A DNA stretch of 64,000 bases from VRUE01 sp963745915 (GTDB taxonomy: Bacteria > Actinomycetota > Thermoleophilia > Solirubrobacterales > 70-9). Position 1 is the first letter of the stretch. The number at the start of each line of letters is the position of its first letter. The notes under the pieces were generated by a model. The model saw only the letters and a program-made list of their open reading frames with translations, made no database searches and had not been told where the DNA came from. The position numbers were made by a program, and so were the translations under genes. The DNA lies in NCBI GenBank assembly GCA_963745915.1, contig CAVUZA010000002.1, positions 2,108,001 to 2,172,000 of the forward strand, read 5' to 3'. Positions 1 through 8,081 of this stretch are shown one piece after another.

Positions 1-65
1 GTCTCGACCACCACGGTCTGGATCTTGGTGCCGCCGAGGTCGATGCCGCCACGCAGATCCGCCAC
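1..65 (-). CDS. ROK-family sugar kinase (glucokinase-like), N-terminus only
   Basis: The reverse strand from a GTG at 65 reads through the window edge and encodes about 21 residues with the phosphate-binding motif GGIDLGGTKIQ. This is the N-terminal signature of ROK kinases and repressors. Such kinases phosphorylate glucose or related sugars in the cytosol with ATP. No helix-turn-helix precedes the motif, so a kinase is more likely than a ROK repressor. The rest of the gene lies outside the window. It is transcribed divergently from the acyltransferase gene at 151, with a palindromic repeat between them. Confidence 0.7.
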   Translation of the reverse strand, partial: MADLRGGIDLGGTKIQTVVVE

Positions 66-82
66 GCGCCGCAGTCTACGCC

Positions 83-131
83 GCCGATGGGCCTAAAAGG
101 GGAGATATAGGCCACTTTTAGGCCCGTCGGC
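83..131. repeat. Palindromic repeat family A, copy 1 (49 nt)
   Basis: The outer arms match the other two family-A copies (arm GCCGACGGGCCTAAA and its complement), with one G/T wobble in the left arm. The inner stem is imperfect. It lies in the intergenic region between divergent genes, 20 nt before the GTG of the acyltransferase gene. See copies at 7101-7149 and 12140-12188, which have exactly the same length. Confidence 0.75.
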
Positions 132-150
132 TGGGGGTTAGGGTTGGGGG

Positions 151-729
151 GTGGGGCAGAGGGGCTGGCGAACCTGGTGGGCGAAGCGGCGCTGGTACGA
201 GCGCAACCGGCGCGCGGCGCGACGCTGGCGGCTGGCCCGCCACGCGGCCCGGGGCGGCTTCTTCGTCCGCCAGCCGGTCGAGGGCGAGGTGCTCGAGGCG
301 CTCGACGAGGGCCGGCTGAGGATCGGCGAGGGGACGCTGCTCGAGCCCGGCTGCTGGCTGACCCTGGCCCCCGGGGCGGAGATCGAGATCGGCGCCGACT
401 GCTTCCTCAACCGCAACACGATGCTCGCCGCCCTGGAGCGGATCGAGATCGGCGACCACACGATGCTCGCCAACGGCTGCTTCGTCGGCGACTCGGCCCA
501 CCGCTTCGACGACCCCGAGACGCCGATCACCCAGCAGGGCTTCACCTCCAAGGGCCCGGTGCGGATCGGCGCCAACTGCTGGCTCGGCGTCAACGTCGTC
601 GTCACCAGCGGCGTGACGATCGGCGAGCGCTGCGTGGTCGGCGCCAACTCGGTCGTCACCCGCGACCTGCCCCCGGGCACCATCGCCGCCGGCTCCCCGG
701 CCGCCGTGATTCGCCGCGCGACGGATTGA
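151..729 (+). CDS. Left-handed beta-helix acyltransferase (hexapeptide repeat)
   Basis: A 192-residue protein. After a very basic N-terminus (residues 1-40, rich in Arg and Trp) come repeated hexapeptide units such as IEIGAD, IEIGDH, VRIGAN and VTIGER, ending in the VVGANSVVTRDLPPG block typical of WbbJ/maltose O-acetyltransferase proteins. These enzymes form trimers and transfer an acetyl or acyl group from CoA to sugars or lipids. The catalytic His is probably in DSAHRFDD. The acceptor cannot be read from the sequence. The GTG at 151 is the first in-frame start. The neighbouring ROK kinase is divergent and gives no pathway assignment. Confidence 0.75.
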   Translation: MGQRGWRTWWAKRRWYERNRRAARRWRLARHAARGGFFVRQPVEGEVLEALDEGRLRIGEGTLLEPGCWLTLAPGAEIEIGADCFLNRNTMLAALERIEIGDHTMLANGCFVGDSAHRFDDPETPITQQGFTSKGPVRIGANCWLGVNVVVTSGVTIGERCVVGANSVVTRDLPPGTIAAGSPAAVIRRATD

Positions 730-796
730 GCGCACCCCAGTGTGTTCGATCCGTCGCGCGGCGAGATCGGTTGCACGAAAGGCGCACGGGAGTGCC

Positions 797-802
797 TATA
801 CT
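797..802 (+). promoter_or_regulatory. Possible -10 box for the panCDB operon (TATACT)
   Basis: TATACT lies 36 nt before the chosen panC ATG. A TTGCAC hexamer at 771-776 could be the -35, but the 20-nt spacer is longer than ideal. The leader would include the ribosome binding site GAAGGG at 823-828. Confidence 0.4.
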
Positions 803-838
803 TCGTCACACGGCCGTGACCCGAAGGGCATGGACCCA

Positions 839-1747
839 ATGACTCTCGGACTCGTCGACCCACCGCACTCACAAGGCGACGTGAAGCTGCTCCGCGCCAA
901 GGAGGAGCTTCGCCGTGCGCTTGCCCCGGCCCGGCGCGAGGGGGCGGCGATCGGGCTGGTGCCGACGATGGGCTACCTGCACGAGGGGCACCTCTCGCTG
1001 CTGCGCGCCGCCCGCGAGGAGTGCGACCTGGTGGTGATGAGCCTCTTCGTCAACCCGACCCAGTTCGGCCCCGGCGAGGACCTCGACCGCTACCCGCGCG
1101 ACGAGGAGCGCGACCTGCGCCTGGCGGCCGAGGCCGGCGCCGACCTGGTCTACGCGCCGCCGGTGGCGGAGGTCTACCCGCAGGGCTTCGCCACCGCGGT
1201 CGAGGTCGACGGCAACCTGACCTCGGTCCTCGACGGCGACCCGGCGCGCCGCGGCCCCGGCCACTTCCGCGCCGTCACCACCGTCGTCGCCAAGCTCTTC
1301 AACACGGTCGGCCCCGACGTCGCCTACTTCGGCCAGAAGGACGCCCAGCAGGCGGCGGCGATCCGCCGCATGGTCCGCGACCTCGACTTCCCGCTGCGGG
1401 TCGAGGTGCTGCCCACCGTGCGCGAGCCCGACGGCCTGGCGATGAGCTCGCGCAACGCCTACCTCGACCCCGAGGACCGCCGCCGGGCGACGGCGCTCTC
1501 GCGCGCCCTGCGCAGCGCCGAGCGGCGCGCCCCGGCCGAGGGCCTGCCCGCCGCGCTCGAGGCCGCCCGCGCCGAGCTGGAGGCGGCCGGGATCGAGCCC
1601 GAGTACCTGGAGGCGCGCGACGCCGAAGACCTGACTCCCGTGAGCGAGCCGGCCGGCCGGCCGGTGCTGATCGCGGTCGCAGCCCAGGTGGGCCGCGCCC
1701 GCCTGATCGACAACGTCCTGATCCAACCCAGAAAGGCGAACACCTGA
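839..1747 (+). CDS. panC: Pantothenate synthetase
   Basis: Condenses pantoate and beta-alanine with ATP to pantothenate, the CoA precursor, in the cytosol. The ATP-binding signature PTMGYLHEGH is at about residues 42-51. FGQKDAQQ and the SSRN block typical of PanC follow. Length from this start is 302 aa, close to the family norm. ATG 839 is preferred over ATG 830 because GAAGGG at 823-828 gives normal spacing to 839 but almost none to 830. Longer in-frame extensions to 740 look unlike PanC. The stop overlaps the panD start (TGATG), so panC, panD and panB form a translationally coupled operon. Confidence 0.93.
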   Translation: MTLGLVDPPHSQGDVKLLRAKEELRRALAPARREGAAIGLVPTMGYLHEGHLSLLRAAREECDLVVMSLFVNPTQFGPGEDLDRYPRDEERDLRLAAEAGADLVYAPPVAEVYPQGFATAVEVDGNLTSVLDGDPARRGPGHFRAVTTVVAKLFNTVGPDVAYFGQKDAQQAAAIRRMVRDLDFPLRVEVLPTVREPDGLAMSSRNAYLDPEDRRRATALSRALRSAERRAPAEGLPAALEAARAELEAAGIEPEYLEARDAEDLTPVSEPAGRPVLIAVAAQVGRARLIDNVLIQPRKANT

Positions 1748-2160
1748 TGCAGAGGCAGATGCTCAAGTCCAAGATCCACCGGGCGACGGTGACCGACTGC
1801 GACGTCGACTACATCGGCAGCATCACGATCGACACCGAGTTGATGGCGGCCGCCGACCTGATCACCAACGAGCAGGTCCACGTCTGGGACATCGACAACG
1901 GGGCGCGCTTCGTCACCTACGTGATCGACGGCGAGCCGGGCTCGGGGGCGATGCAGGTCAACGGCGCCGCCGCCCACCTGACCCGGCCCGGGCACAAGAT
2001 CATCGTCGCCTCCTTCGGCGCCTACGACGAGCGCGACATGGAGGCCTACTCGCCGGTCGTCGTCCACGTCGGCGAGGACAACGAGATCGTCGCCGTCGAC
2101 AGCCACCCCGAGGTGCTGCTCGCCGAGCCCACCCACGCCTCCGACGCGGAGATGGCCTGA
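1747..2160 (+). CDS. panD: Aspartate 1-decarboxylase precursor
   Basis: Makes beta-alanine from aspartate for PanC. The 137-aa proenzyme contains the self-processing site YIGSITID, with cleavage expected between Gly24 and Ser25 to give the pyruvoyl cofactor on the alpha chain. The motif NGAAAHL, typical of the active site, is in the middle. Start ATG 1747 overlaps the panC stop by one base; Met5 is an alternative start. The stop overlaps the panB ATG. Encoding PanB, PanC and PanD together supplies all three steps from aspartate and ketoisovalerate except ketopantoate reduction. Confidence 0.93.
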   Translation: MQRQMLKSKIHRATVTDCDVDYIGSITIDTELMAAADLITNEQVHVWDIDNGARFVTYVIDGEPGSGAMQVNGAAAHLTRPGHKIIVASFGAYDERDMEAYSPVVVHVGEDNEIVAVDSHPEVLLAEPTHASDAEMA

Positions 2161-3095
2161 TGAGCTCCGGCGCCCGCTCCCACACCGCGCCGCCGCCGGC
2201 CGACCGCCCCCCGGTCAGCCTGCCGCGCCTGGCCGAGATGAAGGAGAACGGCGAGCCGATCGTGATGGTCACCGCCTATGACTTCCCCTCCGCCCAGGTC
2301 GCCGAGGAGGCCGGCGTCGACGTCGTCCTGGTCGGCGACTCGGCCGCCAACGTGGTCCTCGGCCACAGCGGCACCGAGGCGGTGACGATGGAGGAGATGA
2401 TCGTCCTCGGCAAGGCGGTGCGCCGCGGCCTGCGCACGCCGCTGATGGTCGGCGACATGCCGATGGGCAGCTACGAGTCGAGCAACGAGCTGGCGGTCCA
2501 GAACGCGCAGCGCCTGGTCAAGGAGACCGGCTGCCAGACGGTCAAGCTCGAGGCCGGCGGCGTCTCGGTCGAGCGCGCCCGGGCGATCGTCCGCTCCGGC
2601 ATCCCGACCATGGGCCACGTCGGCCTGACCCCGCAGACGGCGACCGCGCTGGGCGGCTACAAGGCCCAGGGCAAGACCGCCCAGCAGGCGATCCAGCTCT
2701 GCGAGGACGCGCTCGCGCTGCAGGCGGTCGGCTGCTTCGCGATCGTCTTCGAGGCGGTGCCGGCGGCGGTCACCGAGGCGATCGCCGCCCGGCTCGAGGT
2801 GCCGGTGATCGGCATCGGCGCCGGCCCGGCGCCGGCCGGCCAGGTGCTCGTCTTCCACGACCTGCTCGGCATCACCACCGGCCGCATGGCGAAATTCGTC
2901 AAGCAGTACGCCGACATCCACGGCGAGATGGTCGACGGCGTGCGCCGCTACGCCGAGGAGGTCCGCAGCGGGCACTTCCCCGAACCGGACCACGTCTACA
3001 GCGTCGAGCCGGCCGAGCTCGGCGAGTTCCGCCGCTACCTCGACCAGGAGAGCATCGCCTCGGCCAAGGCCTGGGACTGGGAGCCGCTGCCCTAG
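2160..3095 (+). CDS. panB: 3-methyl-2-oxobutanoate hydroxymethyltransferase
   Basis: First committed step of pantothenate synthesis: transfers a hydroxymethyl group from 5,10-methylene-THF to ketoisovalerate to give ketopantoate. The 311-aa TIM-barrel protein shows VGDSAANVVLGHSGT, the metal-binding GDMPMGSYE region and the FEAVP segment holding the catalytic Glu. Start ATG overlaps the panD stop (TGATGA). The first 25 residues are a Pro-rich extension of the usual PanB N-terminus. No panE-like gene is in the window, so ketopantoate reduction must be encoded elsewhere. Confidence 0.93.
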   Translation: MSSGARSHTAPPPADRPPVSLPRLAEMKENGEPIVMVTAYDFPSAQVAEEAGVDVVLVGDSAANVVLGHSGTEAVTMEEMIVLGKAVRRGLRTPLMVGDMPMGSYESSNELAVQNAQRLVKETGCQTVKLEAGGVSVERARAIVRSGIPTMGHVGLTPQTATALGGYKAQGKTAQQAIQLCEDALALQAVGCFAIVFEAVPAAVTEAIAARLEVPVIGIGAGPAPAGQVLVFHDLLGITTGRMAKFVKQYADIHGEMVDGVRRYAEEVRSGHFPEPDHVYSVEPAELGEFRRYLDQESIASAKAWDWEPLP

Positions 3096-3100
3096 GCGCT

Positions 3101-3106
3101 TACGAT
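3101..3106 (+). promoter_or_regulatory. -10 box (TACGAT), leaderless arrangement
   Basis: TACGAT ends 7 nt before the ATG of the zinc-ribbon gene. This is the spacing expected when transcription starts at the start codon. It suggests that the genes from 3114 onward have their own promoter despite the short gap after panB. Confidence 0.5.
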
Positions 3107-3113
3107 TGGGCGG

Positions 3114-3371
3114 ATGCCGGTCTACGAGTTCGAGTGCGAGCGGTGCGGGGTGCGCTTCGAGGAGCTGGCGCCCAGCGGCGCCGAGGGCCTCGCCTGCCCG
3201 GGCTGCGGCTCGCGGCGGACGCGGCGGCTGCTCTCGCCGGTCTCGCCGCCGGGGCGCCAGCCGCGCGGCGCGGGGGTGCGCTCGGCCGAGTCGCGGCGGC
3301 GGGAGCGCGAAGCGGCGCGCGGCGAGCGGCTGGCGGCGACCAGGCGCAAGCGGGCGGCGGGGGAGCTGTAG
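3114..3371 (+). CDS. FmdB-family putative zinc-ribbon protein
   Basis: An 85-aa protein beginning MPVYEFECERCG with a CxxC pair (CERC) and a second knuckle CPGCGS, the FmdB/CxxC_CXXC_SSSS zinc-ribbon pattern. A low-complexity Arg/Ala-rich tail follows (from about residue 45). FmdB-type proteins are small zinc-binding proteins, some linked to transcription of amidase genes; no specific function is established here. It ends immediately before the GTG of the uracil-DNA glycosylase gene, so the two are probably co-transcribed. Confidence 0.75.
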   Translation: MPVYEFECERCGVRFEELAPSGAEGLACPGCGSRRTRRLLSPVSPPGRQPRGAGVRSAESRRREREAARGERLAATRRKRAAGEL

Positions 3372-4058
3372 GTGGCGAGCGCCGAGCAGCGGCGCGAGCG
3401 GCTGGTCGCCCTCTTCAACGAGGTCCGGGACTGCCGCCGCTGCCCCCTGCACGAGACCCGCACCAAGGCCGTCTTCGGGGCCGGCGACGCCGACGCCGAG
3501 GTGATGTTCGTCGGCGAGGCGCCGGGTGCCGAAGAGGACCGCCAGGGGCTGCCCTTCGTCGGCCGCGCCGGCCAGCTGCTCAACCAGATGCTGGAGGAGA
3601 TCGGCCTCTCGCGCGAGCGGGTCTTCATCGCCAACGTGCTGAAGAGCCGCCCGCCGGGCAACCGCGACCCGCGGCCGGAGGAGATCGCCGCCTGCGAGCC
3701 CTACCTCTTCGAGCAGGTGCGGCTGATCGAGCCGCGGGTGCTCTGCACGCTGGGCAACTTCGCCACCAAGCTGCTGAGCGGCAACCCGACCGGGATCACC
3801 CGCGTGCGCGGCACCGCCCAGGTGCACGAGATCGGCGGCCGCGCCGTCTTCCTGCTGCCCCTCTTCCACCCGGCGGCGGCGCTGCGCACCCCCTCGGTCA
3901 AGGAGACGCTGCGCGCCGACTTCCAGCTGCTGCCCGAGCTGCTCGCCGGGCCGCCGCCCGAGCCGCTGCCGAGCCGCGCCGAGGCCGAAGCGGACGCCGC
4001 CGCGCAGGAGCCGGCGCCGCCGGCGCCCTCCGACGAGCAGCTCGACATCTTCGGATGA
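3372..4058 (+). CDS. Uracil-DNA glycosylase, family 4 (Fe-S type)
   Basis: Removes uracil from deaminated DNA to start base-excision repair. The 228-aa protein has the first two cluster cysteines at C21 and C24 (CRRCPLHE), the family-4 water-activating motif GEAPGAEED at 48-56, a PFVGRAGQLLN loop and the second active-site motif HPAAALR. Further cysteines in the middle (EIAACEPY, VLCTLGN) fit ligation of a 4Fe-4S cluster. A Pro/Ala/Glu-rich tail of about 40 residues follows the domain. It starts with GTG directly after the FmdB gene and its stop overlaps the tsaE ATG. Confidence 0.88.
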   Translation: MASAEQRRERLVALFNEVRDCRRCPLHETRTKAVFGAGDADAEVMFVGEAPGAEEDRQGLPFVGRAGQLLNQMLEEIGLSRERVFIANVLKSRPPGNRDPRPEEIAACEPYLFEQVRLIEPRVLCTLGNFATKLLSGNPTGITRVRGTAQVHEIGGRAVFLLPLFHPAAALRTPSVKETLRADFQLLPELLAGPPPEPLPSRAEAEADAAAQEPAPPAPSDEQLDIFG

Positions 4059-4486
4059 GCACGGTGACCGAGAGCGCCGCCGAGACCGAAGCGCTCGGCG
4101 CCGAGCTGGCGCCGCGCCTGCGGGCCGGCGACGTCGTCGTCCTCAGCGGCGAGGTCGGCGCCGGCAAGACGACCCTGATCCGCGGCGCCTGCCGGGCGCT
4201 CGGCGTCGAGGGCCCGGTCACCTCGCCGACCTTCACCATCGGCCAGCGCTACGGCGGCGGCCGGCTGCCCGTCGCCCACCTCGACCTCTACCGGCTCGAG
4301 GGGCTCGACGGCGAGGAACCGGCCCTGCTCGACGACTACCTCGACCCGGGCGCCGTCGCCTTCGTCGAGTGGCCGCAGGCCGCCCTGCCGGAGCTGGCCG
4401 GGCGCCGGGTCCTCGCCGTCGCCCTCGCCCACGCCGGCGGCGACCGGCGCGAGGTCGAGCTGCCCGCCGCAACGGCGGCCCGCTAG
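4055..4486 (+). CDS. tsaE: tRNA t6A biosynthesis ATPase TsaE
   Basis: ATPase partner of TsaB and TsaD in N6-threonylcarbamoyladenosine modification of ANN-decoding tRNAs. The 143-aa protein has the P-loop GEVGAGKTT at about residues 32-40, the TSPTFT switch motif and HLDLYRL and VEWP segments typical of TsaE/YjeE. It overlaps the uracil-DNA glycosylase stop by ATGA. tsaB, rimI and tsaD follow on the same strand after an inserted small secreted-protein gene. Confidence 0.9.
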   Translation: MSTVTESAAETEALGAELAPRLRAGDVVVLSGEVGAGKTTLIRGACRALGVEGPVTSPTFTIGQRYGGGRLPVAHLDLYRLEGLDGEEPALLDDYLDPGAVAFVEWPQAALPELAGRRVLAVALAHAGGDRREVELPAATAAR

Positions 4487-4556
4487 CCGTGTTCGGGAAG
4501 AGAACGGTGCATGTAGCATCGAGCCGAACTTCGACCTGCCGACTGGAGGACGCCTG

Positions 4557-4934
4557 ATGAGGGGACTGAGGACGCTGACCGCGACGCTGCTCGGGATCGC
4601 GCTGCTGGCCAGCGCTGCGCCGGCGAGCGCCGACGCCGCCGCGTACCGCCACTACGTCGCCTGCGGCGTCTCCCAGGGCGCGAAGCCGCGCCACAAGTGC
4701 CCCAAGGGCAGCAAGAAGGGCGCCTTCTTCCGCAGCACCAGGGCGGAAGTCCTCTACAAGGTCTGCGTCCGTTTCCCGACCCGGAAAGTGATCTGCTCCG
4801 AAGAGCCGGAGGTCGCCAAGCGCGGCACGCTCTACGTCAACAAGATCACCTCCAACATCCCGGGCAAGCACCGCGTCACCTGGTTCGTGAAAGGCAAGCG
4901 CGTCGGCGCCTTCATCTTCAGGGTCACCAAGTAG
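4557..4934 (+). CDS. Small secreted protein of unknown function
   Basis: A 125-aa protein with a clear signal peptide: a basic start MRGLR, a hydrophobic core at about residues 8-20 and an Ala-x-Ala cleavage region near ASADAAA. The mature part is basic, contains four Cys residues that could form disulfides, and lists no family I recognise. The repeated-strand pattern (VLYKVCVRF, HRVTWFVKG) suggests a small beta domain. A good ribosome binding site GGAGG precedes the ATG. It interrupts the tsaE-tsaB gene pair. Expression together with t6A genes has no evident logic. Confidence 0.7.
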   Translation: MRGLRTLTATLLGIALLASAAPASADAAAYRHYVACGVSQGAKPRHKCPKGSKKGAFFRSTRAEVLYKVCVRFPTRKVICSEEPEVAKRGTLYVNKITSNIPGKHRVTWFVKGKRVGAFIFRVTK

Positions 4935-4956
4935 CGAGGCGGCCGGCACCCCGGCC

Positions 4957-5646
<690 letters not shown>

Positions 5647-6104
5647 GGCGGCGGGCGCAGTCCGGGTCCGCCGGCTCGCCTACAGCGATCTGCCCAAGGT
5701 GATCTCGATCGAGCGCCGCTCGTTCCCGACCCCCTGGTCGCTGGCGATGTTCGTGCTCGAGCTCTCCAAGCCGTCGGGCATCTGCCTCGCCGCGACCGAC
5801 GGCGAGGAGCTGCTCGGCTACCTGGTCTGCTCGCGCTACGACCAGGTCTGGCACCTGATGAACGTCGCCGTGGCGCCCGAGCGGCGCCGGGCGGGGGTCG
5901 CCCGCGAGCTGATCTCGCGCCTGGTCGAGGAGGGCGGCGCCCGCCTGCCGTTCACGCTCGAGGTGCGGGTCTCCAACCGGCCGGCGATCGCGATGTACGA
6001 GCGGCTCGGCTTCCGCTCGGCGGGGGTCCGGCCGCGCTACTACCAGGACAACGGCGAGGACGCGCTGATCATGTGGCTCGACTGAGCCGCCGCGCCGAGC
6101 ACCG

Positions 6105-7139
6105 ATGCCGACCCTGGCGATAGAGACCTCCTGCGACGACACCTGCGCCGCCGTGCTCGACGGCCCGCGGGTCCTCGCCAGCGTGATCTCCTCGCAGGCC
6201 GCCGCCCACGCCGAGTTCGGCGGCGTCGTGCCCGAGGTCGCCTCGCGCCACCACCTGGAGCTGACCGCGCCGGTGGTCGAGGCGGCGCTGGCCGAGGCGG
6301 GGACCGAGTTGGCGGAGATCGAGGCGGTGGCGGTCACCGCCGGCCCGGGGCTGATCGGGGCGCTGCTGGTCGGGGTCAGCACGGCGAAGGCGCTGGCGGC
6401 GCCGCGCCGCCTGCCGCTGATCCCGGTCGACCACCTGCAGGGCCACGTCGCCGCCAACTTCCTCGAGCCCGAGCCGCTCGAGCCGCCCTTCCTCTGCCTG
6501 CTCGCCAGCGGCGGCCACACCCTGCTCGCCGGGGTCCGCGACCAGCGCGGCTACGAGCTGCTCGGCCAGACCCTCGACGACGCCGCCGGCGAGGCCTTCG
6601 ACAAGGTCGCCCGCCTGCTCGGGCTCGGCTACCCGGGGGGGCCGGCGCTGCAGCGGCTGGCCGAGGAGGGCGACCCGCGGGCCTTCGAGATGCCGGTGGC
6701 GATGCGCAACGACCCGGGGCTCAACTTCAGCTTCAGCGGCCTGAAGACGGCGCTCGCCTACCTGGTCCGCGACCTCGGTCCCGACGGGGTCGAGCGCCGC
6801 CGCGCCGACCTCGCCGCCAGCTTCCAGGCCGCCGCCGTCGGCCAGCTGGTCGCCAAGCTCGAGCGGGCGCTGAAGGGCGGCGAGTGGGAGGCGGTGGCGC
6901 TGGGCGGCGGCGTCGCCGCCAACGGCCCCCTGCGCGAGGCGGTGCGCGAGCTCTGCGAGCGCCGCGGCCTGCGCCTGAAGCTGGTCTCGCTGGCGCTCTG
7001 CACCGACAACGCGGCGATGATCGGCTCCGCCGCCCGCTTCGCCACCGCGATCCCCTACCCCGACTACCTCGCCTACGACGCCTTCCCCACCAAACCGCCC
7101 GCCGACGGGCCTAAAACCGACGCTATGCGTCGGTTTTAG
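6105..7139 (+). CDS. tsaD: tRNA N6-threonylcarbamoyltransferase TsaD; C-terminus encoded by a palindromic repeat
   Basis: Catalytic subunit for threonylcarbamoyl transfer to A37 of ANN-reading tRNAs. The 344-aa protein begins MPTLAIETSCDDT, with SRHHLE and DHLQGHVAAN supplying the metal-binding histidines and LLASGGHT and CTDNAAMIG typical of Kae1/TsaD. The last 12 codons after the FPTKPP segment (ADGPKTDAMRRF) and the TAG stop lie inside palindromic repeat A copy 2. The normal C-terminus has therefore been replaced or extended by the repeat. No start-site ambiguity: ATG 6105 gives the expected N-terminus. Confidence 0.93.
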   Translation: MPTLAIETSCDDTCAAVLDGPRVLASVISSQAAAHAEFGGVVPEVASRHHLELTAPVVEAALAEAGTELAEIEAVAVTAGPGLIGALLVGVSTAKALAAPRRLPLIPVDHLQGHVAANFLEPEPLEPPFLCLLASGGHTLLAGVRDQRGYELLGQTLDDAAGEAFDKVARLLGLGYPGGPALQRLAEEGDPRAFEMPVAMRNDPGLNFSFSGLKTALAYLVRDLGPDGVERRRADLAASFQAAAVGQLVAKLERALKGGEWEAVALGGGVAANGPLREAVRELCERRGLRLKLVSLALCTDNAAMIGSAARFATAIPYPDYLAYDAFPTKPPADGPKTDAMRRF

Positions 7140-7149
7140 GCCCGTCGGC
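7101..7149. repeat. Palindromic repeat family A, copy 2 (49 nt, perfect 23-bp stem)
   Basis: Arms 7101-7123 and 7127-7149 are perfectly complementary around a TAT apex. The outer 15 nt (GCCGACGGGCCTAAA) are shared with the other copies; the inner 7 nt (ACCGACG) differ from copy 3 but still pair. It supplies the tsaD stop codon (7137-7139) and ends 8 nt before the ATG of the glutaredoxin-like gene. Confidence 0.9.
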
Positions 7150-7156
7150 ATCGAAG

Positions 7157-7405
7157 ATGAGCGTGGTCACGGTCTACATGCGCGACGGGTGCCACCTCTG
7201 CGAGGAGGCGGTCGCGGGGCTGGTGGCGCTGCACGGCGAGGGCTACCGCTTCGAGCTGCACGAAGTCGACATCGAGAGCGAGGAGCTGCTGCTGCGCCGC
7301 ATGCTGGAGAAGATCCCGGTGGTCGAGGTCGACGGCGAGCCGGTCTGCGAGCTGGCCCTCGACGAGGCCGCGGTGCGGGCGAGGCTCGATACTGTGGGCG
7401 CGTGA
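7157..7405 (+). CDS. Glutaredoxin-like thioredoxin-fold protein
   Basis: An 82-aa thioredoxin-fold protein with the redox motif CHLC at residues 12-15 and the cis-Pro segment KIPVVEVDG at about 52-60, matching the glutaredoxin/DUF836 family. It likely acts as a cytosolic thiol oxidoreductase. The stop overlaps the GTG of rex (GTGA), so a thiol redox protein and the NADH-sensing repressor Rex are translationally coupled. The start lies 8 nt after palindromic repeat A copy 2. Confidence 0.85.
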   Translation: MSVVTVYMRDGCHLCEEAVAGLVALHGEGYRFELHEVDIESEELLLRRMLEKIPVVEVDGEPVCELALDEAAVRARLDTVGA

Positions 7406-8070
7406 GCCCGCTGATCGAAGAGCAAGAGCCCGCAGGCGGCCTGGTCGTCGACGGCGAGCGCCTCTCGCTGGGCGTCGCCGCCCGCCTCTCGCGCTACCTG
7501 CAGGTGCTGACCCAGGCGCGCAAGATGGGCCGCGAGACGATCTCCTCGCAGGAACTCTCCGACTACACGCACATCAACCCGACCCAGATCCGCCGCGACC
7601 TCTCCGGCTTCGGCAAGTTCGGCAAGCGCGGCGTCGGCTACAACGTCGAGTCGCTGGTCGCCGAGGTGCGCAAGATCCTGCGCACCTCCGGCCAGCACAA
7701 CATCGCCCTCTTCGGCGCCGGCAACCTCGGTCAGGCGATCGCCAGCTCCGACATCTTCGCCGACCACGGCTTCCAGGTCGTCGCCATGTTCGACGTCGAC
7801 AGCGAGGTGGTCGGCAGCGAGGTCGGCGGCCTGCGGGTGCGCGACTTCGCCGAGCTGGGCGAGGTCGTCGCCGAGCAGGAGATCGTCGTCGGCGTCCTCG
7901 CCGTCCCCGCCGATGCCGCCCAGGCCGTCGCCGACCGCCTGGTCGAGGCCGGGGTGAAGATCATCTTCAACTACTCCGAGCAGCTTCTGCGGGTGCCGCC
8001 CGAGGTGACCGTGCACGCCTCGAGCCCGGCCGTCGACCTCCTCTACGCGCTCTACTTCTACCTGACCTGA
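7402..8070 (+). CDS. rex: Redox-sensing transcriptional repressor Rex
   Basis: DNA-binding repressor that senses the NADH/NAD+ ratio and controls respiratory and fermentative genes. The 222-aa protein has the N-terminal winged helix (RLSRYLQVL, then ELSDYTHINPTQIRRDLSGF) and a Rossmann domain with GAGNLGQAI. It ends with the domain-swapped helix ending LLYALYFYLT. GTG 7402 is chosen because TACTGT at 7390-7395 lies 6 nt upstream (leaderless spacing) and the start overlaps the previous stop. No Rex operator of the usual TTGTGA...TCACAA form was seen nearby. Confidence 0.93.
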   Translation: MSPLIEEQEPAGGLVVDGERLSLGVAARLSRYLQVLTQARKMGRETISSQELSDYTHINPTQIRRDLSGFGKFGKRGVGYNVESLVAEVRKILRTSGQHNIALFGAGNLGQAIASSDIFADHGFQVVAMFDVDSEVVGSEVGGLRVRDFAELGEVVAEQEIVVGVLAVPADAAQAVADRLVEAGVKIIFNYSEQLLRVPPEVTVHASSPAVDLLYALYFYLT

Positions 8071-8081
8071 GGCCTACCGAC

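Noticed and set aside
118..735. Long open frames antisense to most genes (for example 118-735, 8058-11573, 15219-17636, 56755-59412)
   Set aside because: They are compositional shadows in high-GC DNA: low-complexity Arg/Gly/Ala or Asp/Val/Gly/His-rich translations with no domains, opposite well-supported genes.
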